DNA of 64,000 nt from Schistosoma haematobium (lineage: Eukaryota; Platyhelminthes; Trematoda; Strigeidida; Schistosomatidae), in NCBI RefSeq assembly GCF_000699445.3, contig NC_067196.1:43615806-43679805 (forward strand), in the 5' to 3' direction. The notes beneath the pieces are model-generated. The model was not told where the DNA came from, did no database searches, and saw nothing but the letters and a program-made list of their open reading frames with translations. Positions 23,341 through 36,700 of the stretch are shown here, one piece after another; position 1 is the first letter of the stretch; each line of letters opens with the position of its first letter. The position numbers and the translations under genes were made by a program.

Positions 23341-25595
23341 CTAAAAGGTAAAGAAGACTATATCATTAATGTCTAGTAAATGACAAATAGGTTATTAGAT
23401 AAAGATGGTAAATCTTTATCAACTGAGGTAGCTAGGTCAACTTTAATGTGTCCCTGACCACAACTTACCTCAACGCGCAATGTTTGCTGTAACCAGGTTA
23501 TAAGAAAATTAAGAGTGATCAAGCTGAGACGTGATATTAGCCCACGAAGTCATTAACTGTCAGTTTCAGCCGTGTTCGTAGATGCGGACTACTTAGTTGG
23601 AGTCTAGGAGATTATGGAGACCCACGATTGAGGATGTTGGATAATATGGCCTTAGCTACCTTAGTTACACCAAACTTATGTTAAGAATTGAAGACACTAA
23701 TAGCCAAACAAGTATTTTCCTTTCAATAACTTTACCTTTCACTGTCAAATATTATTTTGATGATAGGATGAAAGAAATGTGTTAAACAGTAGTCTTTTTG
23801 TTACTATGTTTATAATAAAAGCCCATGATATACATTAGCAAACCTGAGTATTCCTTAAAAATGACGGATTCGATCTCTTTATGCCAATTAAATAAAGTTC
23901 TATTTATAGAGGAAAAGGGGAAAAACCGAACATAAACCAGCAAAATTCAATTAAAATGCTTATGATTAATGGCTATGTGAGGCAGCCTGGTCAGGAAACA
24001 CATATGCAAACAAAGACTGATCATCTGTGGTCCTTACTATCAACAGTGAGAAGATTCAAAAAAAACCTACAACTAAGGTAAAGTTCATTTCCCTAGCAGA
24101 AGCTAATGGAAATCCGGACTCAGTAGCCAAGTGGTTAGCGCGTTGGGCGTTTCAAGCTAAAAGAATGAGTATGATTCCGCAAGTGAACATCAGCACGAGT
24201 GCAGTTACATTCACCTGACAAGTCCCATTTAGGATTAAACGCGCATCCTGAAGTTTACTGCTAGCCACTAGCAAAACTTTGCCATCTGTTAGCGTTCGGG
24301 AAGAAAAATTTATGGATGAATTAAGAGGAATTTATTCACATACTCAATCAACTTTCTTTGATGATACAATATTGGATAACTTGATAGAGTAAATAGTGAA
24401 GATTTTATTATTAAATGAAATCGAGGTCAATTAGGTCCAAATTTCTTGCACAGTGAAATGAACAGTAATAATGACTACTGAAAAGTTGATAAAAATATAG
24501 TGAAGACCTTATCAAAGAACAACTGAACTGTTTATGCATGCAATACTGGTAACTACACCCAAAAATCCATTGATTCTAATTGCAATATCAAAGGATTAAA
24601 AAGTTACATGAAAACTAGAAAACAAAGGTCTAGAAAAGTGCACGAAAACTAGTAAATAAGGAATAAGTGATTGCTTTCCAAGATTGCAAGTTTATTCATT
24701 CATTTGGATTCGGACAGAAGAGTAAGTAAATCTTAATTCATCGCTACGCATGCAGTCCAAAAAAATTTTATTTCATAAATATCCAACACCAACTGAAATG
24801 TGTGGTTTTAAAGTAACTCGCCGAACGAAAGAGATGGGATAAAAAATAGTAGTAGAAGTGGAGGGATGGTTATGGATGGGTCTATTTCATTCAGTCTAAA
24901 CAAAGGTAAAGCTGACAAGTCGCCAATATATCTGAAACAGATGGATGTAAAAACGCAGGATGTAAAAACGTAACATATCATTTTCAATTCCCGTACTGTA
25001 CATGGGGGAGAACACTTGATTTAGTATACGAGTAAACAGTAAAAATATCAGCAGTTTCGAAAACACCATTGAGTAGTCAGAGGATGAAAAGAATTCGCTA
25101 GAACTAAGCATATCATTTACAGGGACATAATAAAATCCCTATCTAAAGCCTGCATCTATAACACTGAGACGTGTAATTTAGTCTCCAATCACAGGTTGTG
25201 ATTCCCTTGAAGACACCAACAGAATCGTCTTCACTACGCCACACAGCTCAAACCAATAGCCAATGAACTCATGAACCAAGCTAGGATCTGATGGCGTATA
25301 AGTGTACTTCGATCAGTCCATGATATTATGTGAACATCCTCATGTGCAGAACCATCGTTATCAAGTAATAGAATTATGTGCTTGTAGTTTAGATTATGCT
25401 ACTAATAAAGTTAAAAATGAACTTTAGTCAAAACTGAATAACTTATTTCATATCATTTCGTTTATCACGGTGATTATAAGAGGGTTTTACGTACATCTCA
25501 ATTACTGGATTATATTAAAGTTTAGCCAATGATAATACTTCATATATATGAAATTTTGATGATTAGACATTATTGTGAGAAAATAATACACTTAC
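23341..25595 (-). other. BBS9 intron 1
   Basis: A 2255-bp phase-0 intron with donor GTAAGT after TTTAAA (25595-25590) and acceptor TTTTAG (23346-23341). It holds an Sm-alpha-like repeat at 24093-24275 on the opposite strand. Stretches near 23520-23640 and 25160-25290 look like GC-richer dispersed repeats but could not be assigned. Confidence 0.85.
24093..24275 (+). repeat. Sm-alpha-like tRNA-headed repeat in the BBS9 intron
   Basis: An A-box-like TAGCCAAGTGGTTAGCG and B-box-like GAGTATGATTCCG precede a hammerhead remnant. It has CTGACAA instead of CTGACGA, stem II TCCC/AGGA, TTAAAC instead of GAAAC, and a 3' block ending CTGCTAGCCA. It is antisense to the host gene and predicted inactive as a ribozyme. 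Confidence 0.75.
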
Positions 25596-26630
25596 TTTAA
25601 ATACAAGTAGCTGATTTTTCTCTGTTGTTACCAGAAACCTTGGCAGCCACGAAACTTGACTTTGTACATTAGTAAACAATAAGTTCTCCAGTGAATTAAC
25701 ATTTACTTCTGAATAACCATATACACATAGTTGTTTGGATGGAATCTCAATACGCCGAGTAAACAATAAGGAACCAGTTTCTGAGATAAGGAAAATTCGT
25801 TTTCTGCCTAATGCAACTACATATGATAAGGGATAGTGTTTACTGGTTGTAAATTCTGAGTCAATTTCATCCATACACAATATAGGTTCTCCTAAAACAA
25901 TCGACCAGTCTAATGAAATATTTTTATGACCAGTATATAATGTTTGCAAGTGTTTAATATTCGAAGACAGAAAACTAAAACAATATAATTTTATTGAAGC
26001 AGCTGTTATTAATGAATGGGTGGATTTTACAAATATTATAGGACCAGGTATTAGAATATTTGGTAAGGTTATTTGAAGTAATTCTCCATTTGCATTGAAA
26101 AAGTAAAGAGATGCGTCAAGCGTTTGAACACAAATGACATCTGTTTGAATTTGTTCAAAGAATTTGCCAAGAAGTAATGTGTATGAGTCCTTTTGAACGT
26201 TAAGTTTGAATGAAAGTGTTAACTTCCAAGATTCTAGTGAAAAAGTATCACTACAGCCTTGAAACGAATCATCAGACTTCGCAAAATCATAAACAGCTAT
26301 CACTCGTGAATGCAAAACTGCTATCTGTTGATACTGACACATTTCCGTGACAAGATTACCACAATCTATACATAAAATAGGATGCTCGGTATTGTATTCA
26401 ATGCACAAATCATTATAATTATGTAATTGATGGTCTGATTTTTCATTAACTGAAATTTCAGCAGCTCGAGGTAGAAAAATGGATAAAATACCAGAGGAAG
26501 TTCCAAATAAGATGAAATATTGAGATTTATGCAAATTGTGAAGAGGACTTAACTTCAAGCAAAATCCGTCCTCAAAATTTGTTGTGTGCAGCTGTGATGA
26601 CCAAATTTCACAAGTTTTAAACAATGACAT
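25596..26630 (-). CDS. BBS9: BBS9 (PTHB1), Bardet-Biedl syndrome 9 protein, exon 1
   Basis: This exon encodes residues 1-345 of BBS9, a core subunit of the BBSome, the coat-like complex that moves membrane proteins into and out of cilia. The start ATG (26628-26630) gives MSLFKTCEIWSS, matching the conserved MSLFK start of animal BBS9. Family landmarks are LAVLHSR-like IAVLHSRVIAVYDF (about 105-118), CVQTLDASLYFF, LIPGPIIF, LDWSIVLGEPILCMD and VALGRKRIFLISETGSLLF, as expected for blades of the N-terminal beta-propeller. The exon ends in LLVFK at 25596, before GTAAGT. In schistosomes a likely use is in flame cells, sperm and larval ciliated plates (inference). No promoter could be identified. 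Confidence is high because several separate blocks align in order with the human protein. Confidence 0.93.
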
Positions 26631-27639
26631 TAGTAATTATCTTGTAAATGGAAGGTGTACGATAAACAATATTCTCCGCATACTTCAGATTTTGATAAAT
26701 ATTTTAATGGGATTGTATTTTAAAATAGTTGAGTTTTTTCACTACAGTGAATAATTATCATTTAACTGAAAAAGATGAGGTCATTCAGTAAATTTATAAG
26801 TTGATATGAATGAAAAATTGTCCATTCAGTACAGGCATCTAAAGGAAGGTGTTGTGAAAGTATTATTGTTAATGACACTATCTAAATAAGCAAATAACTA
26901 CGATAAATGAATATTAAACAATTATATATAAATTTCATATAACGGCTGAGATCGAAAGAGAAATTACCTCTATATAAAAGGTAATTAAATATATATAACT
27001 GATGTGTACAACTCAATAGTTAAACTATGTGAAAATGTAGATTCGTAAATCTCTTAGAGATCTAACACCAAACATTAAACAAAATATCGGTCAGAACAAG
27101 TGAACTGTAGATTTTATGCAGATGAAATCATGAACATTCTCAGAAAAATGGGATTATAACAAACGGAATAAATGAAACAAGGAAAATTTTGGTACTACAT
27201 GAGAATAATGAGGAAAAATATAAAACAGTAGGTTAAAAAGTAATCACCAAGTAGAAAGGGAAAATCACTATAAGGTATAACCCTGGGTCAATTTGCTGAT
27301 CAAATGATAAGTGTAAAATAGGTATTACCTTCCAAATAATTTTATTACCATAGTTGTATTGAAATAGTTAGGCAAATAATTCTAAAAATTACATTTATGG
27401 AACCACGACTGGGACATTTGATGAAAAGAATCAGAATACCAGTTAAGCAGAATCCAAATGAACTCGTGAACACAACGTTGTCTTTCATTATTTGGTCCAA
27501 TTATTTCATACCTCTAGCGATTAGACAGCAGTATTACTTTATAGATAAGTTTGTTTCCAACCTTGTTACTAAGGGTAGTCAACAGTTTATTTATGAGTGA
27601 ACAATATCACAGTTTATATAAATAATTTTCAAAAAAAAT
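26631..27639. other. Region upstream of BBS9, nothing recognised
   Basis: AT-rich. It must hold the BBS9 promoter, but no core element is convincing. The 67-codon frame at 27397 has no family resemblance. Confidence 0.4.
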
Positions 27640-28235
27640 CCCGGGTTAGCACAGTGTGTAGATTATTTATCATGAAAATGATTAACGAGATCGATTTTCA
27701 ATCACTAGGTAGCACATTTGAGTCTTGGACCATCCAATGATGTTTGAAACTTGACAAGCACAGGATACAACAGCTCTCACTGACGCATCGCAAACCTGAC
27801 GTTAATAGTTAGACCAACATCATGAAGGACAAAAAATTACTCAGATTAACATGACCCTTCTGGCTTTCACCATATATAAATTGATCTCATCACTCACTCT
27901 ACCACCAACACTTACACAACTACCCAGACACGTGAACTTATCTACTACCTCTAACGGCTCACTACCAACAGTGAGTACAGACACATACTCCTGTCAGTCT
28001 TGTAGATGTGCTTTGTACTGAGAAGCTGCTAAACACATGCCATACCTACGGACACTCATTGCCAACTGATTAAGTGAGGATTGCATGGCTTCAGTCACAT
28101 CAACAGTAGGACAATATCATCCTCATACTCAACGTCGAAGGTTCCTCCTCCAAGTAACAGATACACACTATCACTCCCATCAGAGCTGTCTCCAGAACGT
28201 CATCGACAGTAAAGTGGAAGAGGTACCCCGCTAAG
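27640..28235 (-). mobile_element. LINE RT 3' fragment (YADD-type), fused to CR1-like LINE
   Basis: In shifting frames the minus strand encodes VDDVLETALMGV, then EYEDDIVLL (RT motif C, YADD with A to E), VGSEPLEVVDKFTCLGSCVS, GGRVSDEINLYMVKARR and ASVRAV. These are the palm/thumb end of a non-LTR RT that is not CR1-like. It resembles the LINE at 55978 (ERVDNFTYLGS, VSDGISARIQKAR, VRSVLIYG). It follows the truncated CR1-like RT directly at about 28235. Many stops. Confidence 0.8.
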
Positions 28236-30400
28236 TACTTGTCTCCAGATGGAGCACTTGGAATTTATTCTTACTTTCCGTCTGCGACCTACTAGAAAAT
28301 CCTTAGTCCATTTTAGAAGAGACCCGGCAATACCAAGGCTTTCCAACTTCAATAGCAGTCTATTAGTTGGCACCTTGTCAAAAGTTTTACTGAAGTCTAT
28401 GTAGACAACATCCACTGAGTTTCCGTTGTCTATCGCCTTTATCCAAAACTCCCTTGCTATAAGGAGGTTCGTTGTACAAGACAGACCCTTTCTAAAACCA
28501 TTTTGTTCTATGTTTAGCAAGCTATTGGTTTCCATGAATGCTATTATGGTCCGCTTGACTATTGTTTTCAATATTTTAACTACAACACTAATGAAGCTCA
28601 CAGGTCTGTAGTTCGATGGAACTTGTCTTGGTCCTGTTTTATGTATGGGGGTGACGACTGCGTCCTTCCAGTCCATAGGTAACACACGTTGGTCAAGTGA
28701 CATATTGAATATCACAGTCAGTGGGGCTGCGATATATTATGCAATATGTCTCAAGAATATGGGGGGTAGTTCATCTGGTCCTGTTGACTTTTTCATGTTT
28801 AAGGTGCTAAAAGCCTTAAGCACATCGTCTTGTTCAAAGTCTACGGTTAGAAAGTGGTCTGTTGACTCTTTATTTTGGTCTGGTTCTTTGTCTAGAGGAG
28901 GTTCCTGAGTGAAATCTGCCCCAATCATCTGCTACACATTCTGGACTGCGATATACTACAACTAATTCGAAATCTTGCCGTCTACATTTCAGCTTACATT
29001 GCGCCAGTTCACATGTCCCTGAAACATGTGCCACTGTCTCAGTTACTCTTATGGTTATGGCACTTTTCAGGTACAGAATAATCCCGCCCCCCTACGGTTT
29101 AATCTATCAGCCCTATTGGATAAAAAACCAGTCAACTGAATTTCATTATCTAATACTTCTGACGTTAACCAAGTTTCCGAGACAGCAATAACATCCGGTT
29201 TTTCTTTATCCATCATTGACTTGAGCTCCGCCATTTTATTTAGTAGGCTACGAGCATTTGTGTAGCATACCTTTAAGTCCGTGGAGAACTTTCCCTTACT
29301 ACACAGAGTGGTTTGGGGATCGTTTTTTTCCAAACTTCTACAATTTGAAAACCCTCAAGAAGGAGGTTTCTTTCACCGTTTCGGCGACGCTCATTTATTT
29401 CCACTTCCGTAGCTCGTCTCTTAATACGATCAGCTAGGCTGAAATCCTCACGGACGTATATTCCGGATCCAATCAGTTTACGTGAGTTACCTAGATTAAG
29501 GTTCCTTTCTTCAACAGTGGTAAATGTAACCTTCAAGAGGCGGCTTTCCTGAGGACTTTCAGAATCCATCTTTTGTCCTATTCTATAAAGCTTACAAATA
29601 CTAACTCCTGAAACTGTATCTGGGAGTAGTTTGCTTATTAAGAACTTAATATGACTGAGATCATGTTCAAATCTAGCCTTTGGTTCCTTATCGGAAGATT
29701 CTCTTAACTTATGAAAAATGACTGACCTCTCAGAGAGATCTGTCTTGACACGCAATGGAGTTTTTGTTTCTCATACCGTCTCTTCCAACGACTTGCTAAC
29801 CAGCTGTGTTTCGCCTACAACTATTTTTCTTCTCGTTTCTTTTTCTCCGTACTGAAGTCCATTTACCATCACTCAGGACAGCCACACCGGGACTATTTGG
29901 AACGGTGACAGTTTTATCCGGGTTTTCAATCTCCACTAGAGGTGTATGACTACCGATATCAATATCAAGCGGCACTTCACTCCTCTTTAATGCTAGCAGA
30001 GATTTCACTTTCGCGTCAATCACAGTCGAGTGTTTATCGGGTCAGGTAGCAGCACGTACTACACTGAGACATTCTTCACGGTCAGTGCCCGTGTTATTAA
30101 CGCAACCGCCATCGCATTCCTTACAGGCCCAAAGCCAATAGGCTCATAGCCTCCTGAATTAGTAACTTCTTATTTTTACAGCAAAGCATACAAAGCCAAT
30201 GTGAGTTAGGCTTCGAGCATCTTTTGTATGCCGTAGGACTTAGACGTGTACACATCTTATGGTACAACTTTTTACATTCATCGCACTGCATTCATTTCTC
30301 AACGGGGAACAAGCGGTTTGGTTGCCCACATTTATAAGTCTCACTGACCATTATAATCTGATCAAAAAGGTTCGAAACATAATATGATCACAATGTGAAC
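28236..30400 (-). mobile_element. CR1-like non-LTR retrotransposon, decayed, lacking its 3' end
   Basis: Order on the minus strand: a PHD-type zinc finger (30150-30345); an ORF1 linker (29796-30023; SDGKWTSVRRKR); an ORF1 coiled or charged segment (29273-29755; VSICKLYRIGQKM, GIYVREDFSLADRIKRRA); an endonuclease N-terminal part (29067-29333; CYTNARSLLNKMAEL, SETWL); a short bridge with most of the endonuclease deleted; and RT (28236-28928; KSTGPDELPP, YRPVSFISVVVKI, VVYIDFSKTFDKV, VLSGVP). RT motif C and the CR1 3' end are absent. Frameshifts and deletions make it inactive. Confidence 0.88.
30150..30345 (-). pseudogene. PHD-finger segment of CR1-like ORF1
   Basis: The minus strand reads YKCGQPNRLFPVEK, stop, then MQCDECKKLYHKMC and HWLCMLCCKNKK. 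The spacing of Cys and His (CxxC, YHxxC, WxCxxC) is that of a PHD finger, a module known in ORF1 of some CR1 elements. One in-frame stop (near 30295) interrupts it. Confidence 0.7.
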
Positions 30401-33400
30401 ATGAGTGTCAGTCAATGAGTAAAAATAAGGTACCACAGGACAAAGTTTAGCAAAAATTTCAAACCTTAACCAAAGTACTTTTAGTTAAAGTAGACCAAGA
30501 GTGTTTTTTGATGCAACAAGTACAAAAAGCAAGGATAATCACGACAAGTACAAAAATCACTGCCCTTTTTGAAACGAGTGCAGTATTATTATTTGCTTTA
30601 GACTAGACTGCTCTGCGAATTCTTCGCCGGGATATCAACCCGACTAGTTCCAATTACAACACTTTAGTGATGCCCCCCAGAGTTTTTTAAAAGTTTCCTT
30701 GAAAATAGTGAGAGCTTTGACATAAAAAAAATTAACAATATGTCATCAAAAAGCTCACGTGTAACTAAGGTCAGTTCAACAGATTTATCTGAGTGTGGCA
30801 ATAAAGAAAGAAGAATCACCGAATCTGTCGTTGGAAGTTAGTGACGAAATTGCTACTGATACGATGCGATCTGAAGTTATCACAAAGTGGAAATGCAGAA
30901 ATTCCGAGGAATTAACAGTAATCCCGGCCAAAAACATACGAACACGTATGCAGCAGGAGCATATGACTTTAGTTTTTATCCAAAGCGTGCGAACACAAAT
31001 GTGTTTTCAAACACCAAAAAAGTAAGAACAAACGCGTAAACCAAAAACATACCGAACACTTTGAAAAAGTACCGCACTCCAAATGTTAAAAGTGAGTCAG
31101 AAAATTCTTATTTCTTTTCTTAGCATTATGATACTAATATGAGTTATTTTCAACTTCTTATTACAATCACGTCATCCAATTGTGACACAAAATATTTGTT
31201 TGTTCGCTCAAAATATCATCATTTGTTGACTAAGTCTTAGCAACGTTTTGCAGAGGGTTATTAAATATTCATAAACAATTGATTTCATTTTTTACTAACG
31301 TGTGGTGATATCGAACTTCTAAGGGATTGGTAAATATTTTTAAATTGGTATTCAGTTTTCTTTTTCGTCACAGTCGGTCTTCAGTAATAAGGATAGGAGG
31401 TCTATCAACCTATATTATTCCTTGCAGTTTGTAATACTGTGGAGGTCCAATCTCGTTTTGAATATATTAGCAGAATGTGCTGATATTACGTGTTCCGTTA
31501 GATAATTCCAGTGATTCAATTGTTCTAACAGTTATCCATTATGAATACTGCTCAAAAATGACTTATTACTATTGATGACATGCACATGTTTAATAAACTA
31601 TGTCAAACTAACTTATAATATCGACAAAGAATATGTTTTTTAAAACTGGTACATAATATTGTGTATTTTACTGCATCTTTTGGAGTTGCTTATGCTTAAA
31701 TCACATAACTTATAAGTCCGTTTCTCTTTGGTAGTCTTTAGTATAGTTAACTTAGTGTGTTCCTCCTAGTCTTGAAATCGTTCACAGTTAAAAGATAAAC
31801 AAGAGCTAAAAATAAGACTGACATACCTTCTTCAGGCTCAAACTCAAAGTACTGTAACAAAACTTATTTTTAACTTTTTTATTTGGATGTTGCTGCCGTT
31901 TTTGAACTAGAATTTACCCGGTAACGAAAGGTAACGACCCTCATTTTCAACTTCACTCATCTCCCATTCCGAACAATGAGTGAATGGTACATTCATAGAT
32001 GACTGTTAATCATTCGAGTTCACTTGCATTCCTCCTACCACTTTCACTTTTATAAATCATATGCAAACTTTAGTAAATTTACATTGGTTTACATAAGTGA
32101 TTTGATTTTTACTATGCTAGTCAAATTATTTTCTTCAAGTAGCCTGCATATAAATCTGACCCGTTACATCGGGGAACACAATGACGTTCTTTTTAACAGA
32201 ATCCTGAAAGTGTTTCAAGATACGCGAATGGTAATGGAATTGTTAAAATCGTATAACAACCCTCTTTTTGTTGTCTTCAAGGACACAAAATTACAAAAGA
32301 CAAGAGACTTAAGGTAAAGATTTCCTTAGAAACCAAAAATATACTTCATTTTATTAACACGTTTGATTATTTTTACAAACCTGAACTAAAAACCCTAGTA
32401 AAAAGCTATAAGTTATCCTTAAAAAAGCTTACTCCACTATGCGAACTTGTTGTTTTTAGACATGTATGAGTCGTAACATGAAAAATGACGAATACAAACT
32501 TTTTCCCATAAACCTTAACTGTACTTGTTCTTCTACGTTGTATTCAAATCTACAACCAAGAACGGCTGCGTAGTTTCATATGAGTTTCATCGATTTCTTA
32601 TAGTTAAGTTCGACTTCTCTAAATCTACGTCTCCGACAGTTTCTTGACTGGATCTTTTTTTTGTCAATTTATCAGACGCAAATTTTCCATCCGAATAGAT
32701 CCGATCTTCTTTACCCATAAATTTTATACCTAGTAGCTTATATTTACGTAAAGGTTTTGATTTGTTTACATTGTTTACAAAATAGTACCGTATTGGTCTC
32801 AACAGTTATAAGTGTCGGGTCATAATACGCCTTATATTTTTTAGTTTAACCGTATCGGATCGTTCAACACTGCTAGCTGTTATTATTTTGTCTCTCAGCA
32901 GCAAATTAGTAAGACAACCTAGATAGCAGAGCTTAATACCGTAAGTCACAATAAATGCTGTGCCAACCATAAATTTAAAACCCATGGAAATAAAAGGAAA
33001 CCGAGCTTTTCACTCATCCGCTAAATTTTAAAGAAACTGTTTGTTTTCACAGCCTTAGAAAATTCACAAGGCGATCCTTCCATAAAGTCAATAATAAAGA
33101 TAGATTAGGAGAACAGTAAATAGTTACAGAAAGCAAATGAATTATATAAAAGTCAGTAAAAGTCAGTACACTCATAGGCTAAGTGTAGGAAAATCTAAAT
33201 TCGTAAATAGATTTTTTCTCGGAATTTCTCGACCATGCAGAGATAACACAAAATTTCACATAATCTTGATCTTGTAATTAGGGGCATATTAAAGGTGAGG
33301 TACTGTAGATCCATAACAAGTGATTCCATCGGCGTTTCAAAATCCACAGATTTAAAAACGAACTTCTCTCCATGTCGTGTATTTTAACTTCAGTTGAACT

Positions 33401-33771
33401 TTTGAAACTGTTGCCTAAGTAAGACATTGTTTACCATTGTTACTGTTCACTAGAATTTTTAAGTGTTTGCTGTTGTCTGATACTGATACTCAACCGTTTC
33501 CCCACTTGATTTCATCAATGAATGGTCCTGTAGCTGGTTTGCATCCATTCAAAGTTTTAAGGTTGAAAAAACCGGAGTTTTTTCACAAAATTATAATAAT
33601 TTTTACAAAACCTCTTCAAGAAGAATGAAACGCATGAAGTTTATTCTGTACAGATACAAAATTCGTCGTTACAACTAAAATTCAGGTGCGTGGTTTCAAT
33701 GTTATAATCAGCATAGAATTTAAAATAAACACATTCTAGTACTTGCAATTTTTCAGACATCTGAATCAGAA
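30401..33771. other. Unassigned region with a few protein-like short frames
   Basis: No gene could be named. Possible 5' sequence of the CR1-like element continues to about 30660. Three short frames have non-AT-driven composition: 30795-31025 (plus, NLSLEVSDEIATDT), 32120-32316 (plus, see separate entry) and 32587-32802 (minus, YKLLGIKFMGKEDRIY). They could be exons of an unrecognised gene or remains of one. Confidence 0.3.
32120..32316 (+). other. Possible exon of an unrecognised gene
   Basis: An open frame reads HINLTRYIGEHNDVLFNRIL, then KVFQDTRMVMELLKSYNNPL and FVVFKDTKLQKTRDL. It ends at CTTAAG followed by GTAAAG, which could be a splice donor at 32314. Amino-acid composition is balanced rather than AT-driven. 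No family is recognised and no partner exon is certain. Confidence 0.2.
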
Positions 33772-36700
33772 AGCAACTCTGCCTGTAGCTCTTCTAGGGC
33801 TACTCTCAGTCCCGAGCTCACACAACGGGGGAGGGTTGAGTATGGGGTCAGCAGTCCCATCCCATACAAAACAATCTTGCTAAAAAAACGCTAATCAGAG
33901 CAAACATATTAAACCGTTTAAAATCTGTCCTCCAAGTAGAAGGGAGAACTATGACGCCTCATGATGAAAGGAGAGATTCATTGAAAGTCACGGAACCAAT
34001 ACCTCTTCTAACAACCAAAGCAACAAATGATATAGATACATAGGATGTTCAGACAATGTGGGAGACCGGGAGGACCAGTCAAGTAGCAACGAAATAAGGA
34101 GATATAAATTGGCAGCACTGGGAATCAGCGAAACCCATCGGACCCAAGCTGGACAGAGAAGGCTAGATATGGGAGAGATGCTGCTGTACTCTGGTAACAA
34201 AGAAGATGCTTCCCACACTCAGGGAGTTGCTCTAATGGTGTCCAAAAAGGCAAGGAAAGCATTCATTGAACGAAAATCTCATACATCCAGGATCATCAAA
34301 GCATAGTTCGAAAGAAAGAAGTGGAAAACAGCAATGAGTGCTATCCAATGTTATGCACCCACCAATTATAGCAATGACGACGATAAATACCAGATCCACG
34401 AGAGACTTCAGTCTATCAGGAAACTACCTGGTCATCCTGATCGAAAACCTGAACTTCAAAATCGGAATGGACAACACCGGATATGAAAATATCATGGGAA
34501 GGTATAGACTGACTGAGAGACAGGGACGAGAATGGTGATAGAGTTGCAAATTTATGTGAATTCAACAAAATGGTTATAGGTGTCACAATATTTTCACGCA
34601 AACGCATATTCAAAGCTACATGGATCTCAAAGAATCACACTACAGAGAATTAGGTCTAGCATATTTACATCAGTAAAAAAAATCAAAAGGACATTGGAAG
34701 ATGTGAGAACCAGGGGAGAAGCTGACATAGCTTCGCATCACCACCTGGTTGTTGTCGAGATAAAACTGAAGCTGAAGAACCATTGGACAACCGGACAAAC
34801 AGCATTACAAGGGTTTAATACAGCCTTTCTTTAACATACTGACAAACTCAACGAATTCAAACTAACTCTCAACAACACGCTCTAAGCCTTACAGGACCTA
34901 CTGAAGGAAGAAAAAACTACTGTGGATGGCAATTGGAAATAGATCAAAGAAGCACTAAATTCATCGCTTCAGAAGGTTCTGGGCCGCAAGAGGCACTATC
35001 ATGATGAGTGGATCTCTATAGAAACCCTGGCCAAGACTCAAGGAAGGCAGAACAAGAAAACAACAATTAACAACGGTCAAACAAGAGCGGCGAAAGTCAA
35101 GGCACAGACTGAATACATTGAAGCAAACAGTCAAGTGAAGAGGGGCAGTAAAACTGACTAGTATAAATACATGGAAGACCCAGAAACGACAGAGGAAAAA
35201 TCTCTAAGAGAAGGAAATATCAAACAACGATATGACACAACGAAGAAACTGGCAGGGAAATATAGTACATCAGAGAAACCGGTTAAGGGCAGAGAAGGCA
35301 AGCCGATCATTGAAATTTAAGGACAGAGGAATAGATGGGTAGGCTACTTTGAAGAACTATTGCAGAGATCAGCCTCACTGAATCCACCGGATATCGGAAC
35401 AGCACACATACCTTCCTACAGATGTCACCCCACCAACGATCGAAGAAATCAGGATGGCCATTAGACAAATCAAGGGTGGGATAGCAACAGGACCTGACAT
35501 TATGCCAGACGAAGCACTGATGTCAGACATACAAAAAGCTGCAAGCATGAGCCACGTTCTATTCAGGAAAATGTGGAAGGAAGAACAAATGCCGACAGAC
35601 TGGAAAGAAGAATAGCTCATCAAGATACCAAAGATAGAAGATTTGAGCAAGTGTGAAAACTACAGAGGCATCACACTGCTATCAGTACAATGAAAGATTT
35701 TCAACAGATTGTTGCCAAACCGGATCAAGGATTCATTAGACGTCCAACTTCGAGATCAATAGGCTGGATCTTGTGATGAAATGTCGTGCACTGACCAAAT
35801 CGCGACACAACGGATCATCTTTGAACAATCAGTTGACTGGAACTCACCACTATACATCAACTTCCTGACTATGAGAAGGCGTCCGTTACAACTTGTGGCC
35901 TTGTGCCCAATTAATATATAACATAATAATACAGCCAATTAGAGAACAGTGAATTATCGATCGAAGAAATGACTCCTAAAACCCGTACGAGCGGTTTAAA
36001 GTCCTTATCGGTCCTTCTTTCTGCCTAACCCTGCCTGTTAAGGCCAGAACACCAATCTCAGCCTCCACGATATGAATCATGTATTTTAAACATGCTGGAT
36101 TTATATACAAAGCAAACAGACCACATCGCATCACAAAATAGAAAACAATATTTGTACAAGATCTAACCAAAAGTGGCTGTGAATGTGGGAAACTGTAATT
36201 AGTAGACTGGGCATAACTCAAGGATGGTAAATCATGTAATAACAGTCTATGGGTCAAAATAAAGATTATTATAAGAGGGACATGAATGTGTGTAATTTAG
36301 CTACTTAATAACTATAAAGTAAAAATATATGTACCATGTTGGTTCATAAATAGTTCTCAAAAGTTGCCATTCATAAGTCTCTTCAGGATATAACAGTGTT
36401 TGGCAGTGTGGATAGGCGAACCTTATGGAACCTTCTTTGACACTATGGTGTACCTGAGAAGATCGTCAACGTCATATAGAATTCATACGACGGACTACAG
36501 TGCGAAGTGGTGCATGGGAGACAGCTAACAGAGGCATTGCAAGTAAGGACCGGAGTCAGACAAGGCTGCTTACTCCCTCCTTCCTCTTTCTTCTGGTGGT
36601 TGACTGAAATATGAAGACCTCGACATGTGAGTAGAGGCACGGAATACAATGGATAGTTTGGATGAAACTAGACGATTTCGACTTCGAAGATGACCTAATT

